Below are positions 18,000 to 26,291 of a stretch of 64,000 bases of DNA, one piece after another (position 1 is the stretch's first letter; the number at the start of each line of letters is the position of its first letter). The notes under the pieces are model-generated. The model was not told the DNA's origin. It made no database searches and worked only from the letters and a program-made list of their open reading frames with translations. Source of the DNA: Cyanobium sp. NIES-981 (GTDB taxonomy: Bacteria; Cyanobacteriota; Cyanobacteriia; PCC-6307; Cyanobiaceae). The stretch spans positions 1 to 64,000 of the forward strand of contig CAMDVN010000002.1 of NCBI GenBank assembly GCA_945877595.1, given 5' to 3'. Made by a program: the position numbers and the translations under genes.

Positions 18000-18680
18000 T
18001 CAGAGACGACGGGTGGCTGCGGTGGCGATCAGAGCTGGCTCAACCTCACCATGGGGACGGGCGATAATGTGCGCTGCGACAAGTCCATCACCCACGCGCT
18101 CACAGGCATCAGCGCCGGCGCGCACGGCGGCATTCACCGCGCCAGTTTCGCCACGGACCATCACGGTCACATAGCCGCCACCCACAAATTCACGGGCGAT
18201 CAACGTAACTTCAGCAGCCTTGGTCATGGCGTCGGCCGCTTCGATCGCGGGCACAAGGCCACGGGTTTCAATCATGCCGAGGGCGATGCCCTGAACGGAA
18301 GGAGCCATGGCGTTGCTGCTGGGGGAGGAAGGGGGACGATTGATGCCAGCGCCGCCGCCGGCACCGGACTTGGTGCCGGCGCTAGCGGAAGCACTTGAGC
18401 GGCGGGTTGTTGTGGCGGCCCGGCGAGGAGACACCTTGGCTGCCGATGACCTCGGCTTGGCTGCGGAAGCGGCCAACGGGGTTGCCGCTGAAGGCAACGC
18501 CGGTGCGGATCCCCCTGCCGCCGCCGCGGCAGGGGGATTGATCGCAGGCGCCGAGGTGGCAGCACTGCTGGAGCCTGAATTGGCGGCCGCCCCCGGTGCT
18601 GGAGCCGTTGCCGTCACCACCTTGGAGGGGGTAGGGGCATCAGCTCCAGCTGGGGTTGAAGGTGGGGTCGGCGTGGCCAT
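18000..18680 (-). CDS. csoS1E: Carboxysome shell hexamer protein with long N-terminal extension (CsoS1E-like)
   Basis: A 226-residue protein. Residues about 126-226 form a single Pfam-type BMC domain nearly identical to CsoS1 of the same cluster (GIALGMIETRGLVPAIEAAD, then AREFVGGGYVTVMVRGETGA), with the CsoS1 pore signature. Residues 1-125 are low complexity: Ala/Pro/Ser-rich, then a basic part with KPRSSAAKVSPRRAATTTRR, ending in a Gly-rich link. No signal peptide is visible. An in-frame ATG at 18308 (MAPSVQG) could also give a plain 102-residue shell protein. The name follows the extended CsoS1 paralogue of alpha-cyanobacteria. The tail probably lies on one face of the hexamer and may bind cargo or scaffold. 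Confidence 0.88.
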   Translation of the reverse strand: MATPTPPSTPAGADAPTPSKVVTATAPAPGAAANSGSSSAATSAPAINPPAAAAAGGSAPALPSAATPLAASAAKPRSSAAKVSPRRAATTTRRSSASASAGTKSGAGGGAGINRPPSSPSSNAMAPSVQGIALGMIETRGLVPAIEAADAMTKAAEVTLIAREFVGGGYVTVMVRGETGAVNAAVRAGADACERVGDGLVAAHIIARPHGEVEPALIATAATRRL

Positions 18681-18747
18681 GGCTCAGGAGGTGAGGGGCT
18701 AGTGGGAAAGCAAGTTGCTGGCGCAGAACGGCTGCAGCCAAGACGAC

Positions 18748-18999
18748 CTAGCCATCGGGCTCCCAAAAATCAATGATGCCGCTGATGGTGAGATCGGTGT
18801 AGGTATCGGGTTTACCACAGGCAAAGCGAGCCGCTGAGCCACTGGACGTAAACACCCAGTTGCCGGGTGAAGCGCCTACGGGATCCACCGCCACGCTGAG
18901 CTTGCCCTTGATGGTGCGCAAAATCCGCAGGTTCCAGTGATCCAAACCGGAAACACGCTGGGTACAGACGAGTGAACCTGTCACCTGCATGATCTCCAT
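18748..18999 (-). CDS. csoS4B: Carboxysome vertex pentamer protein CsoS4B
   Basis: An 83-residue BMC-P (EutN/CcmL) protein that caps shell vertices as a pentamer. It starts MEIMQVTGSLVCTQRV, followed by LDPVGAS-like turn residues (VAVDPVGASPGNWVF), SSGSAARF and the C-terminal DLTISGIIDFWEP. The ATG overlaps the csoS4A stop by one base. The gap to the csoS1E-like gene is about 67 bp. Confidence 0.95.
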   Translation of the reverse strand: MEIMQVTGSLVCTQRVSGLDHWNLRILRTIKGKLSVAVDPVGASPGNWVFTSSGSAARFACGKPDTYTDLTISGIIDFWEPDG

Positions 19000-19277
19000 C
19001 AGCTCCGTGCCCCCGGGGGAGAAGCCTTACCGGTCTCCGGATCCCAGTGATCAATGATGCCAACGATCGTCAAATCGCTTGGGTACGACTTGCTACCAGC
19101 GGCTTCGCGGGCAGCGGAGCTGCCAACGCAGATCACCCAGTCACCAGGAACACAACCGACTGCATCAACAGCAACCTTTTGGGTGCTGCCATCGAGCACG
19201 ACCTGCAGATGCTTGTGCTCAAAGTCTCGAATGCGGTTGGTGGACACCAGTGGCTTGACCACTTTGCAAATCAACAT
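18999..19277 (-). CDS. csoS4A: Carboxysome vertex pentamer protein CsoS4A
   Basis: A 92-residue BMC-P protein starting MLICKVVKPLVSTNRI. The pentamer-fold segments VAVDAVGCVPGDWVICVGSS and DLTIVGIIDHWDPETG are typical. It begins one base after the csoSCA stop, so the two are tightly coupled. An in-frame upstream extension is ruled out because it would overlap the csoSCA C-terminus and lacks homology to the family. Confidence 0.95.
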   Translation of the reverse strand: MLICKVVKPLVSTNRIRDFEHKHLQVVLDGSTQKVAVDAVGCVPGDWVICVGSSAAREAAGSKSYPSDLTIVGIIDHWDPETGKASPPGARS

Positions 19278-19278
19278 C

Positions 19279-20898
19279 TCAGTGCCCTCCCCCGCCTGCG
19301 AATGTGATGGTAGAACCAACGGCCTCAGCCGGAGTGTGCCGACCCTGGTCGCGCACGGTGAGCAAGGCATGCAACAACCCCTGCTCGAAGAGGTCGCGGT
19401 AGCGACTTTCAATTGCCGTTTGGACGCGTTGACAGCTGCGAATCGCCCGTTCTCTCGCTCCGGGGACTTGGCCGTTGTAGTCAAAGCGGACCACCACAGG
19501 TACAGGGAGTCCACGGGAAACATTGTGACCTTTAAAGATCTTCACGCCAACATCGAGATCAGCAGCACCCTCCTCAACGGTGTCCATGTAGGCGAAGTAA
19601 GTCAGATTGCGCAGATGAATCTCCTTGAAACCGATGCCCACACCGATAAAGCGTTCAGCGTGGCCAGCATCGACGTAAGCTCCGCCATGATTCTGGCGCA
19701 CGTAATCGATCTGGGAGAGGTTGTGCTCAAGCAATCGGGCCACGAGGCGCACCATGCCGGGATCGGGAGTGCTGGCTGCAGCATCGAGCACCAGAGACTC
19801 AATCCGAAGCCGGGCCTGCTCAGGTGAAAGCGAACGCGTTGTCTCATAGACCTGGGTTGCGTCGAGCCAACGATCAAGGTTGGTGCTGCCATCAAGACCC
19901 GGAACGTGGACCCGGATCGCATCGGTATCGGTGTCGATTCCCATCAACAACAGGTCAACCGAGGCGCCACAACAGAAGCTGTTTTCAACGGCCTGTTGGA
20001 AATCCTTCAGTCGTGCCAAACCGCAGGAGGCGGCAATCCCGTCGTTGCTGGCGTGGGCGGCGCAACCCTGATGGGCGGGATCCTTTGAACTGAAGTGATA
20101 AAGGACCACCTTCAAGTAGCGAGTGTCCTCGTGGGAAGGATTGGGCTGGCCTTCCCGATAGCGACGGTGCTCGGTCTTAACCCATCGGTTGACCGTATTT
20201 TCAACATCGAACAGGGCACCGGCGTGGGAGCGACGCCGCACCGAGCTAAAGGGGAGCCGCAGGGCGTAGGCAATGGCATGGGCCAAGCGACCGTCGGCAC
20301 AGGGCGTGACATCGAGCAGATGAAAGCCACAGGAGAGCAGAAAAGCGTTGAAGGATTCAGCAGCAGGGCTGCCGGGCTTGCCGGCAAGCGGGTCAAGGTC
20401 AAAGAAAGCCCGGCTGACATGCTCGTAGGTCTCAAACACGCACCAAGCAAACAGCGTGCGCATGTCGAGCTGACTCACCCAGGCCTTTTCAAGGATGGGC
20501 AATGGCAGGTCAAAGCCGAGTTCAGTGGTGGCCAGGCGCTGGGCCTGATCGATGAAATCGTCTTCATGCTGGAGGGCCGACAGACGCTTGAGCACCGGCA
20601 CGATGCTGTCAAAGGCCTGCTTGACCTGACGGTCGTAGGCCTCCAACAGGCTATTGGCAGCCAAATCCGTGAGGGGATGATGGCTTGGTCCGACACCCAG
20701 GTTCTGGGCTACTGGCCGACGGGGGCCCGAAGGACGGATGGGACCAGTGTTAGCCCTGGGGCCAACACGCTGGCGCTGGGCCGGAGAAACCTGGTCCGCA
20801 GCTTCGGCTGAGACATCCGCATCCGCCAAGAGGCTGCGTCGGCGAGGAGCCGTCGGAGCCTGGGGACGAGGGGTAGAAGCCAGACGACGGCGAGGCAT
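19279..20898 (-). CDS. csoSCA: Carboxysome shell carbonic anhydrase CsoSCA (CsoS3)
   Basis: A 539-residue carboxysomal carbonic anhydrase that dehydrates bicarbonate to CO2 beside Rubisco. The N-terminal about 80 residues are basic and disordered (MPRRRLASTPRPQAPTAPRR), as in the family. The zinc-site region includes VTPCADGRL with its Cys-x-Asp-x-Arg, and a downstream His/Cys segment DPAHQGCAAH. The C-terminal half is the degenerate duplicated domain. ATG at 20898 is preferred; a TTG at 20910 would overlap the csoS2 stop by 3-4 nt. Confidence 0.95.
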   Translation of the reverse strand: MPRRRLASTPRPQAPTAPRRRSLLADADVSAEAADQVSPAQRQRVGPRANTGPIRPSGPRRPVAQNLGVGPSHHPLTDLAANSLLEAYDRQVKQAFDSIVPVLKRLSALQHEDDFIDQAQRLATTELGFDLPLPILEKAWVSQLDMRTLFAWCVFETYEHVSRAFFDLDPLAGKPGSPAAESFNAFLLSCGFHLLDVTPCADGRLAHAIAYALRLPFSSVRRRSHAGALFDVENTVNRWVKTEHRRYREGQPNPSHEDTRYLKVVLYHFSSKDPAHQGCAAHASNDGIAASCGLARLKDFQQAVENSFCCGASVDLLLMGIDTDTDAIRVHVPGLDGSTNLDRWLDATQVYETTRSLSPEQARLRIESLVLDAAASTPDPGMVRLVARLLEHNLSQIDYVRQNHGGAYVDAGHAERFIGVGIGFKEIHLRNLTYFAYMDTVEEGAADLDVGVKIFKGHNVSRGLPVPVVVRFDYNGQVPGARERAIRSCQRVQTAIESRYRDLFEQGLLHALLTVRDQGRHTPAEAVGSTITFAGGGGH

Positions 20899-20906
20899 GG
20901 GGGCTA

Positions 20907-23342
20907 TCAACCGCGAGCGCCGCCAGACACCGTGATCAAGGATCCGGAGAGGGTGTTACCACTGGACCCCGTAACGCGGCTCACGGGCGCAGGGAGCTCA
21001 TCGTTGCGCTTGGGCTGGTTAGCGGCCATGGCCGACATCACAGGAGCAGGCCCAGTTCGGGTGGGATTGCGCCGGCGGGCCGACACACCTTCGGTGCCAG
21101 TCACCCGCTCTCCTCGATCCCAGTCGTCGCCGGTGATCTTGAGACCCGCAGAGATGCCTTCACCTGTGACCCGAGAGACAGGGCGGCCATCGTCTGCTGC
21201 CACAGGGGATGCCATGGCGGGCGAAACTCCAATGGGGCCGCGTGAGAGTTGTGCCCCACGACGGTCAAAACGGAATTGCTCAGTGCCGGTGACCATGTCA
21301 CCGGCCAAGTCAAAAGGGCCGGTAATCCTGCTCCCTTGCTCGTAACTGGTACCGGTGACAGCGCCTGCCCGCTCACGGGTGGTGTGGGCGGCACGGGCAG
21401 GAGATTGGACGCTGAACTGCTGCCAGGGCTTAACCCCGTCCAACGGCTGGGGGAAGTCTGAATCTTGAACGGCAGCAGCACCACAGACCTCAGTCAACTG
21501 ATCGTTTCCCACATACGGGGTTCCGCTGATGGGTTCACAGGCGCCACGACCAGCACCGGTCATCACACCTCCAATACCAGGCTGAATTCCACTCATGCAG
21601 CTCGCACCGCGCATGGGGGTGCGCTGGCGAATCTCGCCAACAGCCCGCGAGGAGCAGAAATCACCAGCCTGCTCAAGGCCCGCGTAGGGCGTGCCTGTCA
21701 CAACCTTGCAGGTACCGGGCTCATCCCCGGTCACACGCTCAGACCGTCCGGTCCGGGTACCACTGACCACCTGGGAACGGTTGGTGACACTGAAGCCAAC
21801 CTTGGGGGCCTCAGGGACAGGCTGTGAACCACAAAACTCTTGATACTGCTGGCTACCGATGTACTCATCGCCAGTGACGCGTCGGCAACTGCCGGGCTCA
21901 TCACCGGTGACATGTTGGCTGCGCCCGACGTGGGTGCCAGTGATTCCGGTGCCTCGAAGGGTATGCAGGGTGGCCACCTTGGCGGGGGCGCGGCCAAAAT
22001 CCTGACCCTGATCGGCCACGTATTGGGTACCGGTGAGCTGCTTGCCCGAGCCGGGCTCATTACCAGTCACCTTGTCAGAACGACCCACCATCACGCCCGA
22101 GACAGCCTGGCCTCCAACGGTTTGGGAGCGACCGACCTTGCGCGGAGTTGGCGCTGTACCACCGCAGTAGGCAGCCGACTGATTTGCGGAGACGTATTCA
22201 GTGCCGGTGACATTTTTGCACGTACCGGGTTCATCACCAGTGACCTTTTCGGAGCGGCCGACCTCATTGCCGGTCACCCGGTTGCCATGGCTGGTGGCCG
22301 TGACCCGAACCTTGGCAGGCTGGGTAGAAGCGGGTGGGCTACTGCAAAAAGCCTGGAACACTTCAGCTCCCATGTATTCAGTCCCGGTGATGGCGCGACA
22401 GGTCGCGGCTTCATTGCCAGTGGTCTTGATTGAACGGTTGGCCTGGGTGCCGGTGACCACCTGACCACCAGATGTTTCGCTCACACCCACCTTCCAGTGG
22501 GCCTCAGCAGCGGCAGCCTGCTTTGCACCGTGACGGTTGGGACCCGATGGCCGCGTACCGCCGCTGCGGCTACTTCCCGCACTGCCAACCTTGGCCTTCA
22601 AGTCGCGAACCTTGCGCGAAAGATCTCGGGCGCTCAGATCGGGGTTGCTCTGACGCGAAACCGAGGCAGCTGATGTGCTGCGGGGAGCGTTGGCCGACTT
22701 GCCGCGCTTCGAAAGGGCTTCGCGCCGGGCAAGGGCAAGGGCGCGGCTGGGATCGAGCTGGGAGGTGCGCTTGGCGTTGGCGCGGCGATCGGTTGCGCCA
22801 GCACTTCGGGCGGCCAAACCACTGGTCGACAAAGAGGTGAGTTCGGTGCGACCAGAGGAGGCCAAAGGCATGGGGTCTTTGCACTGACAGGGCTTGCTTG
22901 CCGGGGGCTGGACAATGGCAGCCGCCTGGGTGCTGGCACGCACCACATCGGTCCGATTCCGATCCTTGGATGTGTCGGCACGCTTGCCCCGCCTCGCAAG
23001 AGCTTCGCGACGCGCCAACACAAGGTCCCGGCTTGGATTGGCAATGGGGCGCGCAAGCGTGCGCTGGGATGAACCTGCAGGGGGCACTTGCAGGCTGCGG
23101 GCTCCGCGACTGGACGAAGCAGCCCTGCCAGAGACCGGCGCTGAAACCTTCGCCGGCACAGCAGCGCCAGGAGCTGGGCTCGCCGCTGGTGGTTCGGCGG
23201 CATGGGTCCGAGTCGGACGGGCATCCTCAAGCGAGCGCACTCGGCTCGGACCTGAGGTGTACCGACCGGCAGCTTTCTTGCCACCGTTGGTGAGCGCCCT
23301 ACGGCGCTCAAGAGCTGCTTCCCGGCTGGATGTGCTGGCCAT
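20907..23342 (-). CDS. csoS2: Carboxysome assembly scaffold CsoS2
   Basis: An 811-residue intrinsically disordered scaffold linking Rubisco to the shell. The N-region (1 to about 280) has four Rubisco-binding repeats: SREAALERRRALTNGGKK, RDLVLARREALARRGKRA (104-121), RALALARREALSKRGKSA (200-217) and a divergent one near 235-252. The M-region (about 284-620) has six repeats built on V/ITG motifs and a YxxxxxxxxxC end. The C-region (about 630-811) ends in ITVSGGARG. The third M repeat lacks its cysteines. No ribosomal frameshift site was identified by eye, so a short CsoS2A form is not asserted. It follows cbbS by 164 bp holding hairpins. Confidence 0.97.
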   Translation of the reverse strand: MASTSSREAALERRRALTNGGKKAAGRYTSGPSRVRSLEDARPTRTHAAEPPAASPAPGAAVPAKVSAPVSGRAASSSRGARSLQVPPAGSSQRTLARPIANPSRDLVLARREALARRGKRADTSKDRNRTDVVRASTQAAAIVQPPASKPCQCKDPMPLASSGRTELTSLSTSGLAARSAGATDRRANAKRTSQLDPSRALALARREALSKRGKSANAPRSTSAASVSRQSNPDLSARDLSRKVRDLKAKVGSAGSSRSGGTRPSGPNRHGAKQAAAAEAHWKVGVSETSGGQVVTGTQANRSIKTTGNEAATCRAITGTEYMGAEVFQAFCSSPPASTQPAKVRVTATSHGNRVTGNEVGRSEKVTGDEPGTCKNVTGTEYVSANQSAAYCGGTAPTPRKVGRSQTVGGQAVSGVMVGRSDKVTGNEPGSGKQLTGTQYVADQGQDFGRAPAKVATLHTLRGTGITGTHVGRSQHVTGDEPGSCRRVTGDEYIGSQQYQEFCGSQPVPEAPKVGFSVTNRSQVVSGTRTGRSERVTGDEPGTCKVVTGTPYAGLEQAGDFCSSRAVGEIRQRTPMRGASCMSGIQPGIGGVMTGAGRGACEPISGTPYVGNDQLTEVCGAAAVQDSDFPQPLDGVKPWQQFSVQSPARAAHTTRERAGAVTGTSYEQGSRITGPFDLAGDMVTGTEQFRFDRRGAQLSRGPIGVSPAMASPVAADDGRPVSRVTGEGISAGLKITGDDWDRGERVTGTEGVSARRRNPTRTGPAPVMSAMAANQPKRNDELPAPVSRVTGSSGNTLSGSLITVSGGARG

Positions 23343-23431
23343 GTCCGCCCGTCAAGTGAAACGTTTAAAAGGGGGCAGAGCCCATGGGTGTAAAAACCCA
23401 ATGAGCAGCTGCAAAAGATCCGCCCGCTTCG

Positions 23432-23490
23432 CGTGCACAAGTGCACGGGCAGGTCAGGCGGAATGACGTGGTCCTGGGAAACCAGGACCA
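23432..23490 (-). promoter_or_regulatory. Two RNA hairpins in the cbbS-csoS2 intergenic region
   Basis: On the minus strand, TGGTCCTGG and CCAGGACCA (23469-23490) form a perfect 9-bp stem with a 4-nt loop. About 20 nt later, CGTGCA and TGCACG (23432-23447) form a 6-bp stem with a CTTG loop, inside a looser outer GC-rich pairing. Neither is followed by a T-run. They may protect the 3' end of a cbbLS message or dampen read-through into csoS2. Confidence 0.6.
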
Positions 23491-23506
23491 ACCAGAAGGG
23501 CTGAAA

Positions 23507-23848
23507 TCAGCGGCCTTCAAACACCACGAAGCAGGAACCCTGGCTCTGGGTATAAGCGTCGTAGCCAACCAGACGCACGTGATGGTCGGGATAGGCACGG
23601 TGGCAAGCCTCGAGCTCGCTCACGATCACACCGAGATCCTTCTCACCGAAGAACGGGAGCTTCCAATAGGACCAGTAGGTCGACATGGAACGGCTGGGGT
23701 GGACGTGCTCGACCAGGGGGCTCCAACCCTGGGCAATGATGTAAGCAATCTGGTCATAGATCTCGTCCTGGGTCATCGGCGGGAGGAAGCCGAATGTCTC
23801 CAGGGTGGCGACTGTTTGATAGTCACCCACGGTGCTCTTGAAGGGCAT
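23507..23848 (-). CDS. cbbS: Ribulose bisphosphate carboxylase small subunit
   Basis: A 113-residue Form I small subunit. It starts MPFKSTVGDYQTVATLETF, with PPMTQDEIYDQIAYIIAQGW and the core YWSYWKLPFFGE. It lacks the eukaryotic beta-A/B loop insertion, as expected for Form IA. A ribosome binding site AAGGA lies just before the ATG. It is separated from cbbL by 104 bp and from csoS2 by 164 bp. Confidence 0.98.
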   Translation of the reverse strand: MPFKSTVGDYQTVATLETFGFLPPMTQDEIYDQIAYIIAQGWSPLVEHVHPSRSMSTYWSYWKLPFFGEKDLGVIVSELEACHRAYPDHHVRLVGYDAYTQSQGSCFVVFEGR

Positions 23849-23952
23849 GGGGATCCTTAAGGTGAAGGTTGAATGGGCGTCTGTGAGACCGCAACGAGGG
23901 CCGGTGGCAGGTGGGTGGTCAAAGACCAGCCCACCCTGCTATCGACTCAAGA

Positions 23953-25365
23953 TCAGTTGACGTCGAGCTTGTCGACGGTGTCGAACTCGAACTTGATCTC
24001 CTTCCAAGTTTCGAGGGCGATTGCCAGCTCGGGGCTGTGCTTAGCAGCTTCGAGGAGGATGTCGCGCCCTTCTTTCTCAATCTCGCGACCGGCATTGCGG
24101 GCCTTGACGCAAGCCTCAAGAGCGACGCGGTTGGCGGCTGCACCAGCGGCGGAGCCCCAGGGGTGACCGTGGGTACCACCACCAAACTGGAGCACAGAAT
24201 CGTCGCCGAAGATGCTCACCAGGGCAGGCATGTGCCAGACGTGGATACCACCGGAGGCGACGGCGAAGACGCCAGGCATGGAGCCCCAGTCTTGATCGAA
24301 GAAGTTACCGCGGCTGCGATCTTCAGGAACGAAAGATTCGCGGAGCTGGTCGATGTAGCCGAGGGTGGTCTGACGATCACCTTCGAGCTTGCCAACCACA
24401 GTGCCGGTGTGGAGTTGGTCACCACCGGAGAGGCGCAGGCACTTAGCCAACACACGGAAGTGGATACCGTGCTTGGGATGGCGGTCAATCACCGCGTGCA
24501 TGGCACGGTGAATGTGGAGCAGCATGCCGTTCTTACGGCACCACTTCGACAGACCAGTGTTGGCGGTGAAGCCACCGGTGATGTAGTCGTGCATGATAAT
24601 GGGCTGGCCCAGTTCCTTGGCGAACTCGGCACGCTCATACCTCTCTTCAGGAGTGTTGGCGGTGCAATTGAGGTAGTGACCTTTGCGCTCGCCGGTCTCT
24701 TCTTCAGCCAGTTTGACGGCTTCGGCCACGAACTCGAAACGGTTCTGCCAGCGCTGGAAAGGCTGGGAGTTGATGTTTTCGTCGTCCTTGGTGAAGTCGA
24801 GACCGCCGCGAAGGCACTCATACACGACCCGTCCGTAGTTTTTACCGCTCAAACCGAGCTTCGGCTTGATGGTGCAACCCAAAAGGGGACGGCCGTACTT
24901 GTTCATCCGGTCGCGTTCGACGTGGATGCCGTTCGGTGGGCCGGGGCAGGTCTTGATGAAGGCCATCGGGAAGCGGATGTCTTCCAGGCGCAGGTGGCGC
25001 AGCGCCTTGAAGCCAAACACGTTGCCGACCAATGAGGTCAACACGTTGGTGATGGAGCCTTCCTCGAAGAGGTCGAGCGGGTAGGCGATGAAGGCATAGA
25101 AGGCCTCCTTGTCGCCAGGGACGTCTTCGATGCGGTAGCAACGGCCTTTGTAGAAATCGAGATCGGTGAGGAGCTCGGACCACACGGTGGACCAGGTGCC
25201 GGTTGAAGATTCAGCAGCCACAGCGGCAGCCACTTCTTCCTTGGGAACACCTTCTTGGCCGGTGCACTTAAAGCACGCCAGCAGGTCGGTGTCGAGGGGA
25301 ATGTAGTCAGGAGTCCAATACGTGTCGCGGTACTCCTTGACCCCGGCGTCGTACTTCTTGCTCAT
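23953..25365 (-). CDS. cbbL: Ribulose bisphosphate carboxylase large subunit, Form IA
   Basis: A 470-residue Rubisco large subunit, fixing CO2 onto RuBP in the carboxysome. It starts [17 protein letters not shown], typical of Form IA. The catalytic Lys lies in [14 protein letters not shown], the carbamylated Lys with metal ligands in [13 protein letters not shown], and the loop-6 Lys in [13 protein letters not shown] precedes the ATG. The gene sits between csoS1 and cbbS, the standard alpha-carboxysome order. Confidence 0.99.
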   Translation of the reverse strand: MSKKYDAGVKEYRDTYWTPDYIPLDTDLLACFKCTGQEGVPKEEVAAAVAAESSTGTWSTVWSELLTDLDFYKGRCYRIEDVPGDKEAFYAFIAYPLDLFEEGSITNVLTSLVGNVFGFKALRHLRLEDIRFPMAFIKTCPGPPNGIHVERDRMNKYGRPLLGCTIKPKLGLSGKNYGRVVYECLRGGLDFTKDDENINSQPFQRWQNRFEFVAEAVKLAEEETGERKGHYLNCTANTPEERYERAEFAKELGQPIIMHDYITGGFTANTGLSKWCRKNGMLLHIHRAMHAVIDRHPKHGIHFRVLAKCLRLSGGDQLHTGTVVGKLEGDRQTTLGYIDQLRESFVPEDRSRGNFFDQDWGSMPGVFAVASGGIHVWHMPALVSIFGDDSVLQFGGGTHGHPWGSAAGAAANRVALEACVKARNAGREIEKEGRDILLEAAKHSPELAIALETWKEIKFEFDTVDKLDVN

Positions 25366-25429
25366 GGAGTTTCTCCGGTTGGGTCGGGTGAGGGATAGAG
25401 AGGAATCAGCGGCTCAGGGGCCGTACCAC

Positions 25430-25744
25430 TCAGTCCTTCGAGCCAACGAAGCCGGCGCTGCCAGCCAGAGCGGGCTCAACTTCGCGGTGGGGACGGGCGA
25501 TGATGTGGGCAGCTACCAAGCCGTCGCCCACACGTTCGCATGCGTCGGCGCCAGCACGGACTGCAGCATTCACTGCACCGGTTTCGCCGCGCACCATGAC
25601 GGTGACGTAGCCGCCGCCGACGAATTCGCGGGCAATCAGGCGCACTTCGGCAGCCTTGGTCATGGCGTCGGCCGCTTCGATCGCGGGAACCAGACCGCGG
25701 GTCTCGATCATGCCGAGGGCTATGCCCATGGTTTCGTTAGCCAT
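25430..25744 (-). CDS. csoS1: Major carboxysome shell hexamer protein CsoS1
   Basis: A 104-residue BMC-H protein that tiles the shell facets. It runs MANETMGIALGMIETRGLVP through the pore-lining AREFVGGGYVTVMVRG to the C-terminal AAHIIARPHREVEP. AGGAG lies 6 bp before the ATG at 25744; the frame is open further upstream, but that part has no homology. This is the first gene of the shell/Rubisco unit, just after the sbtA-sbtB pair. Only one short CsoS1 is present here, the second paralogue being the extended gene at 18000-18680. Confidence 0.97.
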   Translation of the reverse strand: MANETMGIALGMIETRGLVPAIEAADAMTKAAEVRLIAREFVGGGYVTVMVRGETGAVNAAVRAGADACERVGDGLVAAHIIARPHREVEPALAGSAGFVGSKD

Positions 25745-25953
25745 TACCTGCTCCTGGAGGAGGGGGTGGAATGTTCGCTCGCAACCATGGTCCGGCAACA
25801 AACCCCCCGTCAAGCCATTGGGGCCATCGACGTCATCACTGTTTTGAAGCCGATTGATAAGGCTGACTCATCAGTGCATCACAAATCGTTAGGTAATGCT
25901 TGCCGATGCAGTGATGCCAAGGCTTTTTGTTGTCGCATTTGCTGCAGATGCGA
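25745..25953 (-). promoter_or_regulatory. Upstream region of the csoS1-cbbL operon
   Basis: These 209 bp between sbtB and csoS1 are the likely site of a main carboxysome promoter. Two inverted repeats stand out. TCGCAT at 25933-25938 pairs with ATGCGA at 25948-25953, directly after the sbtB stop. GCATCAC at 25876-25882 pairs with GTGATGC at 25911-25917 over a 28-nt spacer. They could be operator half-sites or hairpins. I cannot fix -10/-35 boxes with confidence. Confidence 0.45.
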
Positions 25954-26235
25954 TCAGAGTGGCTGGGCATCAGAGACGTAGCCAACGCCGCCGAAATAGC
26001 TGAGTAGCGGCTGGAGGGCGGCCCTGATCGCGTCGAGCACCGGTTCATCGCAAAACACGATCACATGGGCATTGGCCCCGAATCCGCTGAACTCCATGCC
26101 TTCAGAGACCGTGCCGCCGGGGCCCCGACCGGTGACGTGGCGCATGACCGAATATCCCGGTGCCCCAGCCCGGTTGAGGGCTTCACAGACCCGATCAAGT
26201 TCCCGTTCGCTAATAATCAGATCAAGACGTTTCAT
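25954..26235 (-). CDS. sbtB: PII-like signalling protein SbtB / carboxysome-associated CPII
   Basis: A 93-residue PII-fold trimeric regulator. It begins MKRLDLIISERELDRVCEAL, has a T-loop zone (RHVTGRGPGGTVSEG) and ends VGYVSDAQPL. It lacks the GlnB uridylylation Tyr context, so it is not a nitrogen PII. It lies 56 bp downstream of sbtA, the partner it is expected to bind under control of adenine nucleotides such as cAMP. There is no C-terminal CGPxGC-type redox loop, unlike some beta-cyanobacterial SbtB proteins. Confidence 0.9.
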   Translation of the reverse strand: MKRLDLIISERELDRVCEALNRAGAPGYSVMRHVTGRGPGGTVSEGMEFSGFGANAHVIVFCDEPVLDAIRAALQPLLSYFGGVGYVSDAQPL

Positions 26236-26291
26236 GGGCCTGGAGACGGAGGAACTGGTTCAAGGGCCTGGACAAATCACAGTGATCCGGC

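Noticed and set aside
21400..22500. Regular repeats of GGTGAC/CCGGT-like words resembling a repeat array
   Set aside because: They are the codons of VTG/ITG motifs in the CsoS2 middle repeats, spaced by about 150 bp with no CRISPR-like spacers.
23469..23490. Hairpin after cbbS as a full transcription terminator
   Set aside because: No T-run follows on the minus strand, and csoS2 is expected to be read from the same transcript; kept only as a processing or attenuation candidate.
23911..25035. 374-codon open frame on the plus strand
   Set aside because: Antisense to cbbL and to its 3' flank; the large Rubisco subunit is certain here.
25954..26235. Nitrogen regulator GlnB (PII)
   Set aside because: Too short, lacks the GlnB T-loop Tyr context, and is paired with sbtA; SbtB/CPII fits better.
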